From assembly GCA_026225945.1 (NCBI GenBank), contig JAMJFZ010001133.1, positions 10,723,501 through 10,787,500 of the forward strand: a stretch of 64,000 bases of DNA, given 5' to 3'. Below, one piece after another: positions 54,710-64,000 of the stretch; position 1 is the first letter of the stretch; the number at the start of each line of letters is the position of its first letter. The DNA is from Cricetomys ansorgei (lineage: Eukaryota; Chordata; Mammalia; Rodentia; Nesomyidae). Position numbers and translations under genes: made by a program. The notes beneath the pieces are model-generated. The model was not told the DNA's origin and made no database searches. It was given only the letters and a program-made list of their open reading frames with translations.

Positions 54710-55085
54710 GTAAATCTTAAGATGCACCATGTAGCCTCTTGCTGGTCTGGAATTCACTGTGTAGACCAGGTTGGCCTTCACCTTCCTCTGCCTCCTGATT
54801 GCTTCGATTAAATGTGTAATCCCAACTGTGCCTGACCAATGTTTGTTCTCTTAAAAAAATGAGACAGTCATTCCTTCTTTCCCCCCCCCCCCAATTCCCA
54901 CTTCTTTTCTTCCCCTTTTTCTCCTTCCCCCTATTTCTTTTTTGTTTTATTTTTTTAAATTGGGTCTTATGTAGCCCAAGCTGTCCTCAGAGTCATCATG
55001 TAGATGCGTATGGCTTCAAACTCCTGATCCTCTAACGTCAGCCTCCCTGGGGCTGAGAGTACAGGTATGTGCCACCGTGCCTGGC
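54710..55085 (-). mobile_element. Two reverse B1-type SINEs
   Basis: First copy 54710-54838 ('gtgtagaccaggttggcctt'). Second copy 54958-55085 ('cttatgtagcccaagctgtc', 'gtacaggtatgtgccaccgt'). A C run lies between them at about 54881-54892. Confidence 0.65.
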
Positions 55086-55455
55086 TGAAAAAATGAAAAA
55101 ATCTAAGTTGAAGTTAGCAACTCAAAATATGTTTATGGCAATTGTGAGGAATTTATAATCCTGGACAAATTAATAAAATGCTTTATAAATTAAATGTGAG
55201 CTGTAATATTGCATTAGCTAAAAGTTAGATGTCTTTGATAACTTTCTTGTGGTAGTATATTATTATCCACTAGCCTGAGTATGGGAATGAGATGCTTCAG
55301 TAGATACTAAAGCTTTTAGATATGATTAGGTCAAACCTCAAAACTATGCCAGCTGACCCAAAACAATGCCAGTTGACTACGGTAAATATCTTTAGAACAC
55401 CAGAATAAGTCTTGACTAGTTAATGATGAACCAAATAGTTTGTACAGTACTATTC
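55086..55455. other. Intronic unique DNA
   Basis: No feature recognised. Confidence 0.5.
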
Positions 55456-55459
55456 TTCC

Positions 55460-55790
55460 TCAGTTATGGATTGAACCTAGGACTTTGTCATGCTAGGCAA
55501 GTGCTCTACCACGAAGCTGTGTCCCACACCTCTTTGCATTCTCCCCTCCCATTCCCCTCCCCTCCCCCCTTCCATCCCCCTTCCATCCCCCTCCCATCCC
55601 TCCTTCCCTTCCTTCCTTCCGTCCGTCATTTCTTCCTCCCTTCCTCCCTTCTTCCCTCCCTCCCTCCCTCCCTCCCTTCCGTCCTTCTGTCTTTTACAGA
55701 GTCTTACTTAGTTGTCTAGGCTGGCCTTGAACTTAAGACTCTCCTTCAGCTTCCCTAGTACCTGGTGTTACATAGAGCAGTGTGTCATCA
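55460..55790 (-). repeat. ID fragment, CCTT/CCCT tract and B1
   Basis: Reverse ID (55460-55530: 'ggattgaacctaggactttg', 'caagtgctctaccacgaagc'), then a pyrimidine tract (55540-55690), then a reverse B1 (55690-55790). Confidence 0.75.
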
Positions 55791-56985
55791 GACCTGTCTG
55801 TAATAAAGCTTGTGGCATAACAAAAGGCATACATGCAGATCTACTGAAACTTAGCAGCCATTTTAGACACAATGAAAACTGCTTTAGTAGTGTGTTTATA
55901 CAAGTACTAGGAGATACTATTTTATTTGAAAGCTACTCTGCTGGGGGATGGGAGGCAGTTTAACAAAACTTAAGAGCCCATTACTTGGGGGAGGGGGATA
56001 ATATGTTACCTTTTACATGGAGAGACTACACTAGTCATCAAACTTGCCCGATGGTTTATTGTACCAGGCTGAGGGGAACAACAGACTTAAAATTATTGAA
56101 ACAATATTTATGATTTAGATCTAATGCAGTTCTGAATTTCAACTTGTTTTACCCACCCACCCTCTTCTTTCTGAAAGTAGAAAGATACTGTCAAGTATCT
56201 TTGACCTTTAATTTGTGTCTCTTCTTGATTGTGATTTGCAATGGGAAAAGTATAGGGTATGACCTGCCTCAGGGAGGAGAGGTAGAAGTCAGCTTGTAGA
56301 TCTAGAGGAGAGGGAGCTTTTCTACCAAGATCCTTCTGACATTTTTAGGTTAGTTCTTTAATTGTTACAAAGGATGAAAACACATCTACCTTTGTAGAGA
56401 GAAGTAGCTCTGGTGTCATGTCTCATGGGTCTACAACACAACACCTGAGAATCGCTGCTGTCGGCAGGAAACTCAACTTAACCACCCATGGAAAACTTGA
56501 GGTTGCCACCTTTCTCCCTTGAGTTAGTTTAAATGACCTTCAATCTAGAATCAAGAATCTCTATCTTGATGTATGATATTTGTCTTAATTACAGTGTGTC
56601 ATCTGTGTGGCATAAATTTAGAACTGATCCTAATGACATATTCAGGACCTAAACAGCCATGGTGAAACCACCCAACTTCATCTGATTAAAGTGAAGCCCT
56701 GGTTAGGGGAGTGAACAGAGAGGAGGAGTCTGCTTCCAGTTGTCTCCTGATGGAGTAAAGCAATTTCTTGACCACACTGGTTTTCTCCATTGCTGGTCTT
56801 CACAAATCTGGAAAATAGGTTATGGTTTTGTGAATCTCTACTTTTAATAGTCCATAAACTATAAATACTCAATTTGAGAAAAAAAAATTTTCTGTTTACA
56901 ACCATGTTTTTCCTCATTTTTAAGTTGTAAAAGTATTAACTTGACTTTGTGAGATATCTTCATTTAGTTTCCCAGTTAAAACTTG
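55791..56985. other. Intronic unique DNA
   Basis: No repeat family or gene that I can name. Confidence 0.5.
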
Positions 56986-56986
56986 A

Positions 56987-57175
56987 AAAGTGGTGGTGGT
57001 ACATATCTTTATTCCCAGCACTCAGGAGGCAGAGGTAAGTGAATCTCCCTGTGAGTTTGAGGCCAGCCTGGTCTACAGAGTGAGTTCCAGGACAGTCAAA
57101 GCTACACAGAGAAACCCTATCTCAAAACAAACAAACAAACAAACCAAAAAAAGAAAAAAAACCCAAAAAGACAAC
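56987..57175 (+). mobile_element. B1 SINE
   Basis: 'ttcccagcactcaggaggca', 'gaggccagcctggtctacag', and a CAAA tail. Confidence 0.9.
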
Positions 57176-57269
57176 TGAACCTGTACCTGACAACCTGTTG
57201 TAGTTACTATAGAAAGCCAATGAGTATAGTTACTGTGAAGAAGAGCTAGCTGAGGCCTGGAGTCTCTGA

Positions 57270-57434
57270 GTTTTTCCTCTTTTTAAGTTTATGTGCATTG
57301 GTGTGAGGGTGTCAGATCCCCTGGAACTGGAGTTACAGACAGATGTGAATTGCCATGTGGGTGCTGGGAAATGAACCAGGAACCTCTGGAAGAGCAGCCA
57401 GTGCTCTTAACCACCAAGCGCCTCTCTAGCCTTA
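57270..57434 (-). mobile_element. B3-type SINE
   Basis: Reverse B3: 'gtgtcagatcccctggaact', 'gctgggaaatgaaccaggaa', 'gtgctcttaaccaccaagcg'. Confidence 0.85.
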
Positions 57435-57488
57435 AGTTACTGACTTATATCTGTTTTTCATTAAAATTTTTATAAACCGCCCCCCCCT

Positions 57489-57678
57489 TAAATTTTATGT
57501 GTATGAGTGTTGTACCTGCATGTGTTCAGTGCCTGCAGATGCCAGAAAAGGGCATTGGATGTCCTGGGACTGGAGTTACAGATGTTTGTAAGCTACCGTG
57601 TGTGTGTGCTGGGAATTGAACTCAGGTCCTCTGCAAAAGCACCTGGTACTCTTAACTGCTGAACCAATTTTCTTACCC
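57489..57678 (-). mobile_element. B3-type SINE
   Basis: Second reverse B3: 'gatgccagaaaagggcattg', 'gctgggaattgaactcaggt', 'gtactcttaactgctgaacc'. A C run precedes it (57479-57487). Confidence 0.85.
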
Positions 57679-58615
57679 TCCTGTTTTCATTTTTAAATCT
57701 AAAAAAACTATTGTTTTCCCCAGCAGTGCTGTAACACTAAAAGCCTGCCGTGCAAATGTCCAAGGGAAAAACCTCCTTGTCTGATTTTGAAATCTTCATA
57801 AATACGGTCTTTTATCTTTGCAGGGGTGGCAAAGGTAAAAGTTAAGACACTGCATCTGAGGAACAGTGCATTGAGATTTCGGGTATAATTTGGAGAGAGA
57901 AATTAAAATAGAATCATTTAGTTCCTAAACTTACAAATATTGTGTCCTTTAAAGCTTGAAAACAAAACCCTGTAAATATTTGTACAAGTGACAAATACTT
58001 GAGACAGTTTGGTTGCTTGGAAATGGTTTGCACATGGTTTAACTAGAGACCTCATTTTGACAGATTCATGAGTTGGTAGACAAAAAATGAGGATTTTTGT
58101 CTCTGGATTTGAGAGTTTTGGTTACCGTTCCATAACCTTAAATGTAGGATTACATAAAGAACATCGAGAGATGTACTGGGTCACCCGAATTTTATATCAG
58201 AGAGGTTGTTAGCGTTATGAATCTTGCTACAAGGCTTAACTTGTAGAATCATGACTTTGTCACAGAAGTGAGAGTTCAGTGCCAACCTTTAGACCTCCCT
58301 ACTTACGCATTTAATACCAAAGCCCAACAACTTTTAGGCAAGAGTTACAATAACCTCCTGTGTGCATCTGGGAGCTTTCTCTACAGGGCTAATTCCTGAG
58401 AGGGTAGAGGGGGCTGCAGGGGAAGGGGTGTCAAGGACAGAGAGGCTGGTCAGAACTTGTAACTGTCTATTGAAGTTGTTGTACCCTGGTTCGTTGGCTG
58501 CTTGCATCTCTAAATTTAATGAAAATTTTCTCTCTGAATAGGTAGATAAAGAGGCCATCATGAAATTTACATTTAATTATTGAAAAAAACCCCGTGTGCC
58601 CTTTATCTCTCCCCC
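57679..58615. other. Intronic repeat-poor stretch
   Basis: About 0.9 kb without a recognised repeat. A splice-acceptor-like 'tcttttatctttgcag' ends at 57823, followed 11 bases later by 'aag|gtaaaag'. No exon is supported. Confidence 0.45.
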
Positions 58616-58619
58616 CCTC

Positions 58620-58663
<44 letters not shown>

Positions 58664-58822
58664 ATAAAACCCAATAACCGGTGTGATTAAATGGGTCTCT
58701 TTCAGTCAACATATTAGAATTTAATTTTCTCCTTGGTGGCATTCACATACATCAAATATGAAAGATCTCTGTACTTTATTCTGAGAGGTGAATATGTGTG
58801 TGTGTGTTGTGTGTGTAACAGT
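58616..58822. repeat. (AC)n and (TG)n microsatellites
   Basis: CA run at about 58620-58655 and TG run at about 58795-58818. Confidence 0.85.
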
Positions 58823-58904
58823 TTCTTGGTATGAAATAGAATAAATTCTGTAGAACTCAGATTTGTATTGCTACAAAAGCTGTCAAATTATTGTAGAACA
58901 CTTG

Positions 58905-59050
58905 TTTGTTTGTTTAGAGGCAGGGTATCAGGGCAGTGTACCCTTATTCTCCTTTAGCCTGCAGTGTAGACCAGGCTGCCTTTAGCTTCAGCAGTCCTCC
59001 TGCATCTGCCTCCTCCGTGCTGGATGGCAGGTATGTGTTACCACACCCGT
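58905..59050 (-). mobile_element. B1 SINE
   Basis: Reverse B1, diverged: 'gtagaccaggctgcctttag', 'ctgcatctgcctcctccgtg'. Confidence 0.7.
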
Positions 59051-59314
59051 TTAGAATTACTAATTTAAAGATACTTAGCATTTGCTATCTGTACATTTTG
59101 GAGGTCAACAAAGTGATTTATTGTTTTGGGGGGGTTCTCTACTGAAGTATTTGGCAAAAATTAAAGTTTCTGTAATTAAGCACATTCTGATGTGATTGAT
59201 AACCTCTAGCCTTATTGTTTTGTTTTTGACAACATTGCTCATAGTAACCCTTCCATAATACTCTATTTCAGTAATCGAGTGATGCTGCCTTAGGTGCTTT
59301 CTATTACTGTTCCA

Positions 59315-59450
59315 TTTTGAGACAGTCTCACTCTGCAGTCTGGTTGGCCTCGTACTTACTGTGTGTAGCCCAGACTAGCTGGGAACTCATGATCTTCCTG
59401 TTTCACTTTCTCAAGTAGGGGGTTACAGGCATGTATCACCAGTCCTGGCT
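59315..59450 (-). mobile_element. B1 SINE, diverged
   Basis: Reverse B1: 'gacagtctcactctgcagtc', 'agcccagactagctgggaac'. Confidence 0.65.
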
Positions 59451-59569
59451 GTGCTTAACTGTCTGAGTACACCCTGGTATTCCCTTTGTTACCTATCCTG
59501 TTGTGTTGCACTTACTTGTTTGTGGCTTGTTGAGATTATTTCAGGACTCATCTAGAAAAAATGGTCTGG

Positions 59570-59961
59570 GTAATGTATTGGATAGTCTTATGTCAACTTG
59601 ACAAGTTACTTGAAAAAGAGAACCTCACTTGAGAAAACACCTCCATATAATCCAGCTGTAAGGCATTTTCTTGATTGATGGGGGAAGGCCCAGTCCACTG
59701 TAGGTAGTGCAACTCTGAGCTGTTTGCCCTGGGTTCTATAAGAAAGGAGACTGAGCATGCAGAGATCAAGCCAGTAAGCAGCACCTCTCCATGGTCTCTG
59801 CATCAGCTTCTGGCTTCAGGTTCCTGCCCTGCTTGAGTTCCTGTCCTAGCGTCCCTTGGTGATGAACAGCAATGTGAAAGTGAGAGCCAAATAAACCCTT
59901 TCCTCTCCAGCTTGCTCTTTGCTCATAGTATTCTGTAGCAATAGTACCCCTAACTAAGACA
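59570..59961 (+). mobile_element. MaLR-like solo LTR
   Basis: Opens near 'gtcttatgtcaacttgacaa', has 'gttctataagaaaggagact' (TATA-like) and 'gccaaataaaccctttcctc' (polyA signal), and ends 'cccctaactaagaca', as ORR1/MT-type LTRs do. A fuller relative of the fragment at 52027-52325. Confidence 0.65.
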
Positions 59962-60030
59962 GGTAGGAATGTAGCTCGTTAGTAGAGAGGTGTGCATGAG
60001 GCTCTGGGTTGGGTTCCCCAGGATTTTGTA
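59962..60030 (+). mobile_element. ID-type SINE
   Basis: 'gaatgtagctcgttagtaga', 'gaggctctgggttgggttcc': tRNA-like ID core directly after the LTR. Confidence 0.6.
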
Positions 60031-61160
60031 TGATTGATGACTACAAACTTTTGAAGCTCTGAAGCCTTTTACAGAAAAGCTTCTGGGCAACAAATATCCT
60101 TACTCTATTTAGATTGCTTTTGCTGTGGCCTCAAGCAAGTTGCAGCTATCTTTCTGTGAAAGTTTTTGGAACATATCACATCAAAAACTCACTGGCTCCA
60201 AGCAGAATGACTTGTTAGGTGGTATTTATTAAGCAGATGAACTTGCGTATTCCTAGGACAGCATACTAAAATAGGCTTTAAAAACCTAATTAATCTTCCA
60301 GTTTTTCATAAGTTTAAAGATTTTTAGATTTACAGGTCATATTCACATTCTCATTATAAATATACTGGTAGTGTTTTGGCCAAATATGGGGCAAATATTG
60401 GTATCCTGCCTGGGTATTTGATGTCCTTCAGTGGAAGTGGAATCCCCTTGTTTTGTTTCCTGTGATAACGCTGGGAAATACACACTTTGACTTTTCAACC
60501 AGAGGTAGAACAGGACAGCAGGGGTGGGGCATAAATCTGGAATGCATAAAGGGGATATTAATGGCATTGCTGGGTGTGGTGAATTGGAGTACATTATGGA
60601 AGTCGGAGACAGGGAAAATACTTAAGTGTAGAACAAGAAAATTCTGTAATTATATTTGGTTTCACTTTCCTTGACTTGGAATGATTTTTTTTTTAACCAG
60701 TTAAACTTTTGAAGTCCTTGAACTGTTTGTATTAATGTCTATGTGGCAGTAAGAACTGAAATTTGTCTTTTTTGCTGATAGTTCTATGAGATCGTTGCCT
60801 GCCATCAACAACAGTGAAAGAGCTGAGAAAGGGCAGTTTTGCTGCTGTACCACAGAATCATGCCTGCTTTCTAAATTAATTGGAAGCACCATTAATAATT
60901 ACTGTTTTTAAGTTCTCTTAGAGATGAAATGTCCAGAAGTGGAGACAAGTTGTTAAGCCAGAGTTCTGTTACTGTCTTTTAGAAAGTCACAAAGCCAACT
61001 TTTGGTAAAGTGCTTTGAACAGAACACAGCTCTTACATATCCACCATACAGTGCATCAGTGGGCTGGCTTTTTGTTTGTTACTTCTCCACTTCTCATCTA
61101 AAGGCTGGTAATCCAGGCAAGACCTAGTGAAATGCAGGTCAGATCAAGTCCATCTGTTTG
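60031..61160. other. Intronic repeat-poor stretch
   Basis: About 1.1 kb with no recognised repeat and no gene. Confidence 0.5.
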
Positions 61161-61494
61161 GTTTTTTACTGCCCCCCCCCCCTGCCGCCACCATCAAGTG
61201 TGGAATGCCTGCAGCCAGCTTCTGAGCTTTGGGCCCACGTAATACAGTCTGAGTGGACTTGTAAATGGAGTTTCCCCCACAACTTTCTGCCTCTGTGCTT
61301 TTTCATCTTCTCTTTTCCTTCTAATGTAAAGTATTTGGTTTGAATAAATTTCACATTGCTGGTTGCTAGTGTGAATTCTCAGTGTTGCTGTCACTTGTTT
61401 CCTAGTTCATGGGCTTTAGTTAAGGGTTTTTAAGCATATAGAACTTGGTAATATAGAGCATGAAGATCCATGGAATCTTAGCTTAAACAGATTT
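61161..61494. other. Intronic DNA with C run
   Basis: C run at about 61171-61182. No repeat family named. Confidence 0.5.
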
Positions 61495-61760
61495 TTTTTA
61501 AGACATGGCCTTATGTAGGCCATCATAGTTTCAATTTTGCTGTGTAACTGAGGATGACCTTGAATTCCTGCCTCCACTACTCAGATTATGAGCATGGGCA
61601 CTGCGATGGTATGTACAGATTTTTAGTATTTTTCAGTAGACAGAGTCTCACTGGCTGTCCTGAGTATTAGTATGTATCCCAGACAAGTCTGGACTCCAGG
61701 TGATTCCCCAGCTTTGACCTCCCCAGTGTTTCATTACAGATGCGAACCACCATACTCAGC
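61495..61760 (-). mobile_element. Two reverse B1-type SINEs
   Basis: Copies at about 61495-61612 ('gacatggccttatgtaggcc') and 61635-61760 ('agacagagtctcactggctg'). Both diverged. Confidence 0.6.
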
Positions 61761-61784
61761 TTGAACAGATTTATTTTATTGTTT

Positions 61785-61997
61785 TTTAAAGATTTAGTTT
61801 TAGTTTTTATGTACATATATGCTTTGCCAGTATGCATGTATGTCTTGTGCCCATAGAGACCAGATGATGGCATTGGGTCCCCTGCAATTGGAGTTACAGA
61901 CTATTGTTAGCTCTGTTGTGGGAATTGGGAACTGAACTTGGGTCCTCTGTTCGAGCAGCAAGTGCTGTTAACCACTGGGCCATCTCTCCAGCTCCTT
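61785..61997 (-). mobile_element. B3-type SINE
   Basis: Reverse B3: 'cattgggtcccctgcaattg', 'ggaactgaacttgggtcctc', 'gttaaccactgggccatctc'. Confidence 0.85.
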
Positions 61998-63835
61998 ATT
62001 TTGTGTATATGTTCTTTATTTTTTAACATTTTAAGTCATTTGATGCAGTATATTTTTTTGCATAGTTGGCCATTTAAAGATTTTTGAGACTACCCTATCT
62101 CTAAACTATTGTAACAAGAGAACCAATGAAGGCAAGCAAGCACTGTGGGAAACAGTTTATTTAGTGGTGTAGCAGCTGGTAAGTTGCCTCTGCTCCAGTA
62201 AATGAGAGGGAATTGGTTGTGAGGAAGGAGAGTTTCAGTAAGTAATCTGGGTGTGTGAATGTGCTCAAGATACATAAAAAGAGATGAAAATGTTAAAAAA
62301 AATTAACCAAAATAGTTTTTAAAAAAGTGTGTTGCTACACTGACTTATTTCTCCTTAAATTACCTACACATCTTGCTTTAAATTAGGAAGCTACTTTTAA
62401 CTTGGCTGATTTCCTGTTGAATGCATGAAGCCAGCCCTAAATTTTCTTCTCTCAGCTAACCAGATAAAGTCCTAGAAGTTCCTTTGAGAACCTGGTTTTC
62501 TGTACTTAAATATCATTGTGAAAATGTAGGACCCCAAACAGATTGAATACAAAGTGAACTACAAAAAATGCTTTGAAATGGATGGCATTGCCTGCCTTTA
62601 CATTCAGAAGTTTGTAATTTTAATTTCTGGCTTATAAAATTATGAGACCATGGACTAGGGAAATTTATGCTAGCAAAAGGAGGTAAAATGTGCAGAGGTT
62701 TGTTTTCTGTGGTTGAATGCAATAGGAATAGCACTGCCTTTGGGGTGAATAAGTTTGTAGATATATATGTTGAGACAAGAGAGTTTTTGGCTCAGGCAAA
62801 GCTGCCTGTGTAATAATTGGGATCTTTGGGTGCCTAGAGTTCTGAAACCACCTGAGCCAGCAGTGTCTGTGTGACCTAGTGTATCATGTGGTACTCCTAT
62901 GCACATCTTTCTCCTTACCCACCCTCTCTGGTCTGTTTGTCTGCATGCTTAAACTTGGAATCTTCCTGCCTCTGTTTGAGTGCCAGGATCACAGATGCCA
63001 GTCGGCCTGACCCATGTGTGTCTTCCTTGAGTCTGGAAGTTTCCTCCAGTTTCATTTGGATTTTGTTCTCACACATGGGCTTCTGCCGGCTCTTCTTCCA
63101 TCCCCAGACATTTCCTCTCCCTGTAACCATTTATTCTTCCTTTTGGAGGCAGCAGAGTCTTCACTCATCATCATTCCAGTGGGAGCTTTGATTGTTGGGA
63201 TGTGTTTCAGACTCCTGCCTTTTCCCACTTGTCATTTAGAGCTGTGATAATCAGCCAGCCAGGGCCAGTGTCTCCAAAGTTTGCTTGGAGATCTTGCACC
63301 AAAGGCTTTTGGGGTGTTGTTCTAAAACCTGGTGCTAGGGTTACTTAAGAATCCTCAGAATTCCCTTTAGCATTTGCTTTTTATAATACCCTCAAGAGCC
63401 TGACTCAGAGCTATAATTTTGTAGTAAATATTAGGAGTCTTAGTCTCTATTTCTGGATTGCTAACCATGTAATTCATACTTTGAATGAATTCATGAGTCA
63501 CAGCTGCACCAGCATCCTCATCTGTAAAGTGGGTTAATAATACTACTGAGAAACACTGTAGACCAAGTTGAGGTACTCCAAGAAAGAGGCTGTGTAAGTA
63601 TGCAATACCAGACATTTTAGCATTAGCCAAAATACTTGGACTTAGAATTAAAAGGAATGGAGAGTCTATGGGCTTAATGATTCTATGGAACACTTTCAGA
63701 TATAAACAAATCAGAACCAAAAGAATAAGGCAGACCTCACAGTTATATCTTCATAATTCTATAACAAGTAGGTTAAAGGTACTATTGTGCCTTTGTGGAG
63801 TTTTGTTATTTTTTGTTGTTGTGTGTTGGTTGGTT
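61998..63835. other. Intronic repeat-poor stretch
   Basis: About 1.8 kb without a clear repeat. A faint B1-like patch lies near 62930-63010. Open frames (for example 63367-63720 minus) show no family resemblance. Confidence 0.45.
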
Positions 63836-63837
63836 TG

Positions 63838-63983
63838 TTTTTTTAGACAGGGTCTCACTATATAAACTTGGCTGTTTTGGAACTCAGTTGTATAGTCCAG
63901 GGTGTTCCTGAATTCACAGAGATATACCTGCCTTTGCCTCCTAAGTACTGAGATTAAATACTTGTGCTACTACACCTTGCTTC
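63838..63983 (-). mobile_element. B1 SINE
   Basis: Reverse B1: 'agacagggtctcactatata', 'gagatatacctgcctttgcc', 'actgagattaaatacttgtg'. Confidence 0.8.
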
Positions 63984-64000
63984 TTGAGTTTTGTGGTTTA

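Larger units (their letters stand above)
43735..64000 (+). other. Foxo1: Foxo1 intron 1 (first 20.3 kb)
   Basis: No second exon of Foxo1 is seen up to the window's end, consistent with the long first intron known in mammals. The intron contains SINEs, a large antisense L1 and nested LTR/DNA elements, plus several repeat-poor stretches. Confidence 0.85.

Noticed and set aside
1..64000. A prokaryote-style novel system (CRISPR, operon, phage defence)
   Set aside because: SINEs, L1, MaLRs, a CpG island and a spliced forkhead gene show mammalian nuclear DNA. The tandem arrays lack regular repeat-spacer structure.

Overview
The window is nuclear genomic DNA from a muroid rodent. Evidence is the dense mix of rodent SINEs (B1, B2/B3, ID and B4), MaLR LTRs of ORR1 and MT type, a URR1-type hAT element and rodent L1, plus one recognisable gene start. 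The only protein-coding sequence I can support is the first coding exon of Foxo1 (+ strand, 43120-43734). It lies in a CpG island of about 2.3 kb and ends at a consensus splice donor. The residue pattern differs in places from the house-mouse protein as I remember it, and a family of LTR elements with 6-bp target duplications and a Lys-type primer site is present. I therefore favour a non-Mus muroid, possibly a cricetid, but this is inference.

Layout. 1-41980 is 5' flanking DNA with no recognisable host gene. It holds an LTR plus leader with a tRNA-His-type primer site (1.7-2.9 kb); MT and MLT-type LTRs and old hAT fragments (3.8-7.3 kb); about 1 kb of CA/TG-rich minisatellite running directly into about 500 bp of degenerate CCCTAA (telomere-like) repeat (8.05-9.54 kb); two broken retroviral pol fragments (9.5-12.4 kb); a short two-LTR endogenous retrovirus-like element on the minus strand with an exact 6-bp target duplication (13.3-15.2 kb) and a solo LTR of the same family (17.7 kb); many SINEs and microsatellites; and a broken gammaretrovirus-like pol (32.3-35.0 kb). 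Three CTCF-like motifs in the same orientation lie at 25.6, 27.4 and 30.8 kb.

41980-44300 is the Foxo1 CpG island. It contains a forkhead-type site, a pair of inverted CCAAT boxes, GC boxes, an AUG-free 5' UTR of about 390 nt with a GA-repeat and a G-rich tract next to the start codon, and the 205-codon first exon with the AKT/14-3-3 site Thr24 and the N-terminal part of the forkhead domain.

43735-64000 is the first 20.3 kb of Foxo1 intron 1. It contains SINEs, a long antisense L1 (about 48.3-54.6 kb) and, inside that L1, a nested stack (MT LTR, then a URR1 hAT element, then a solo LTR of the same family seen upstream). Several non-repetitive stretches could hold regulatory elements, but nothing in the sequence proves this.

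I found no tRNA, rRNA, snRNA, CRISPR or bacterial-type system. The window is a mammalian gene-flank/intron landscape. The least ordinary items are the telomere-like array, the short LTR element and its solo relatives, and the nested intronic stack.
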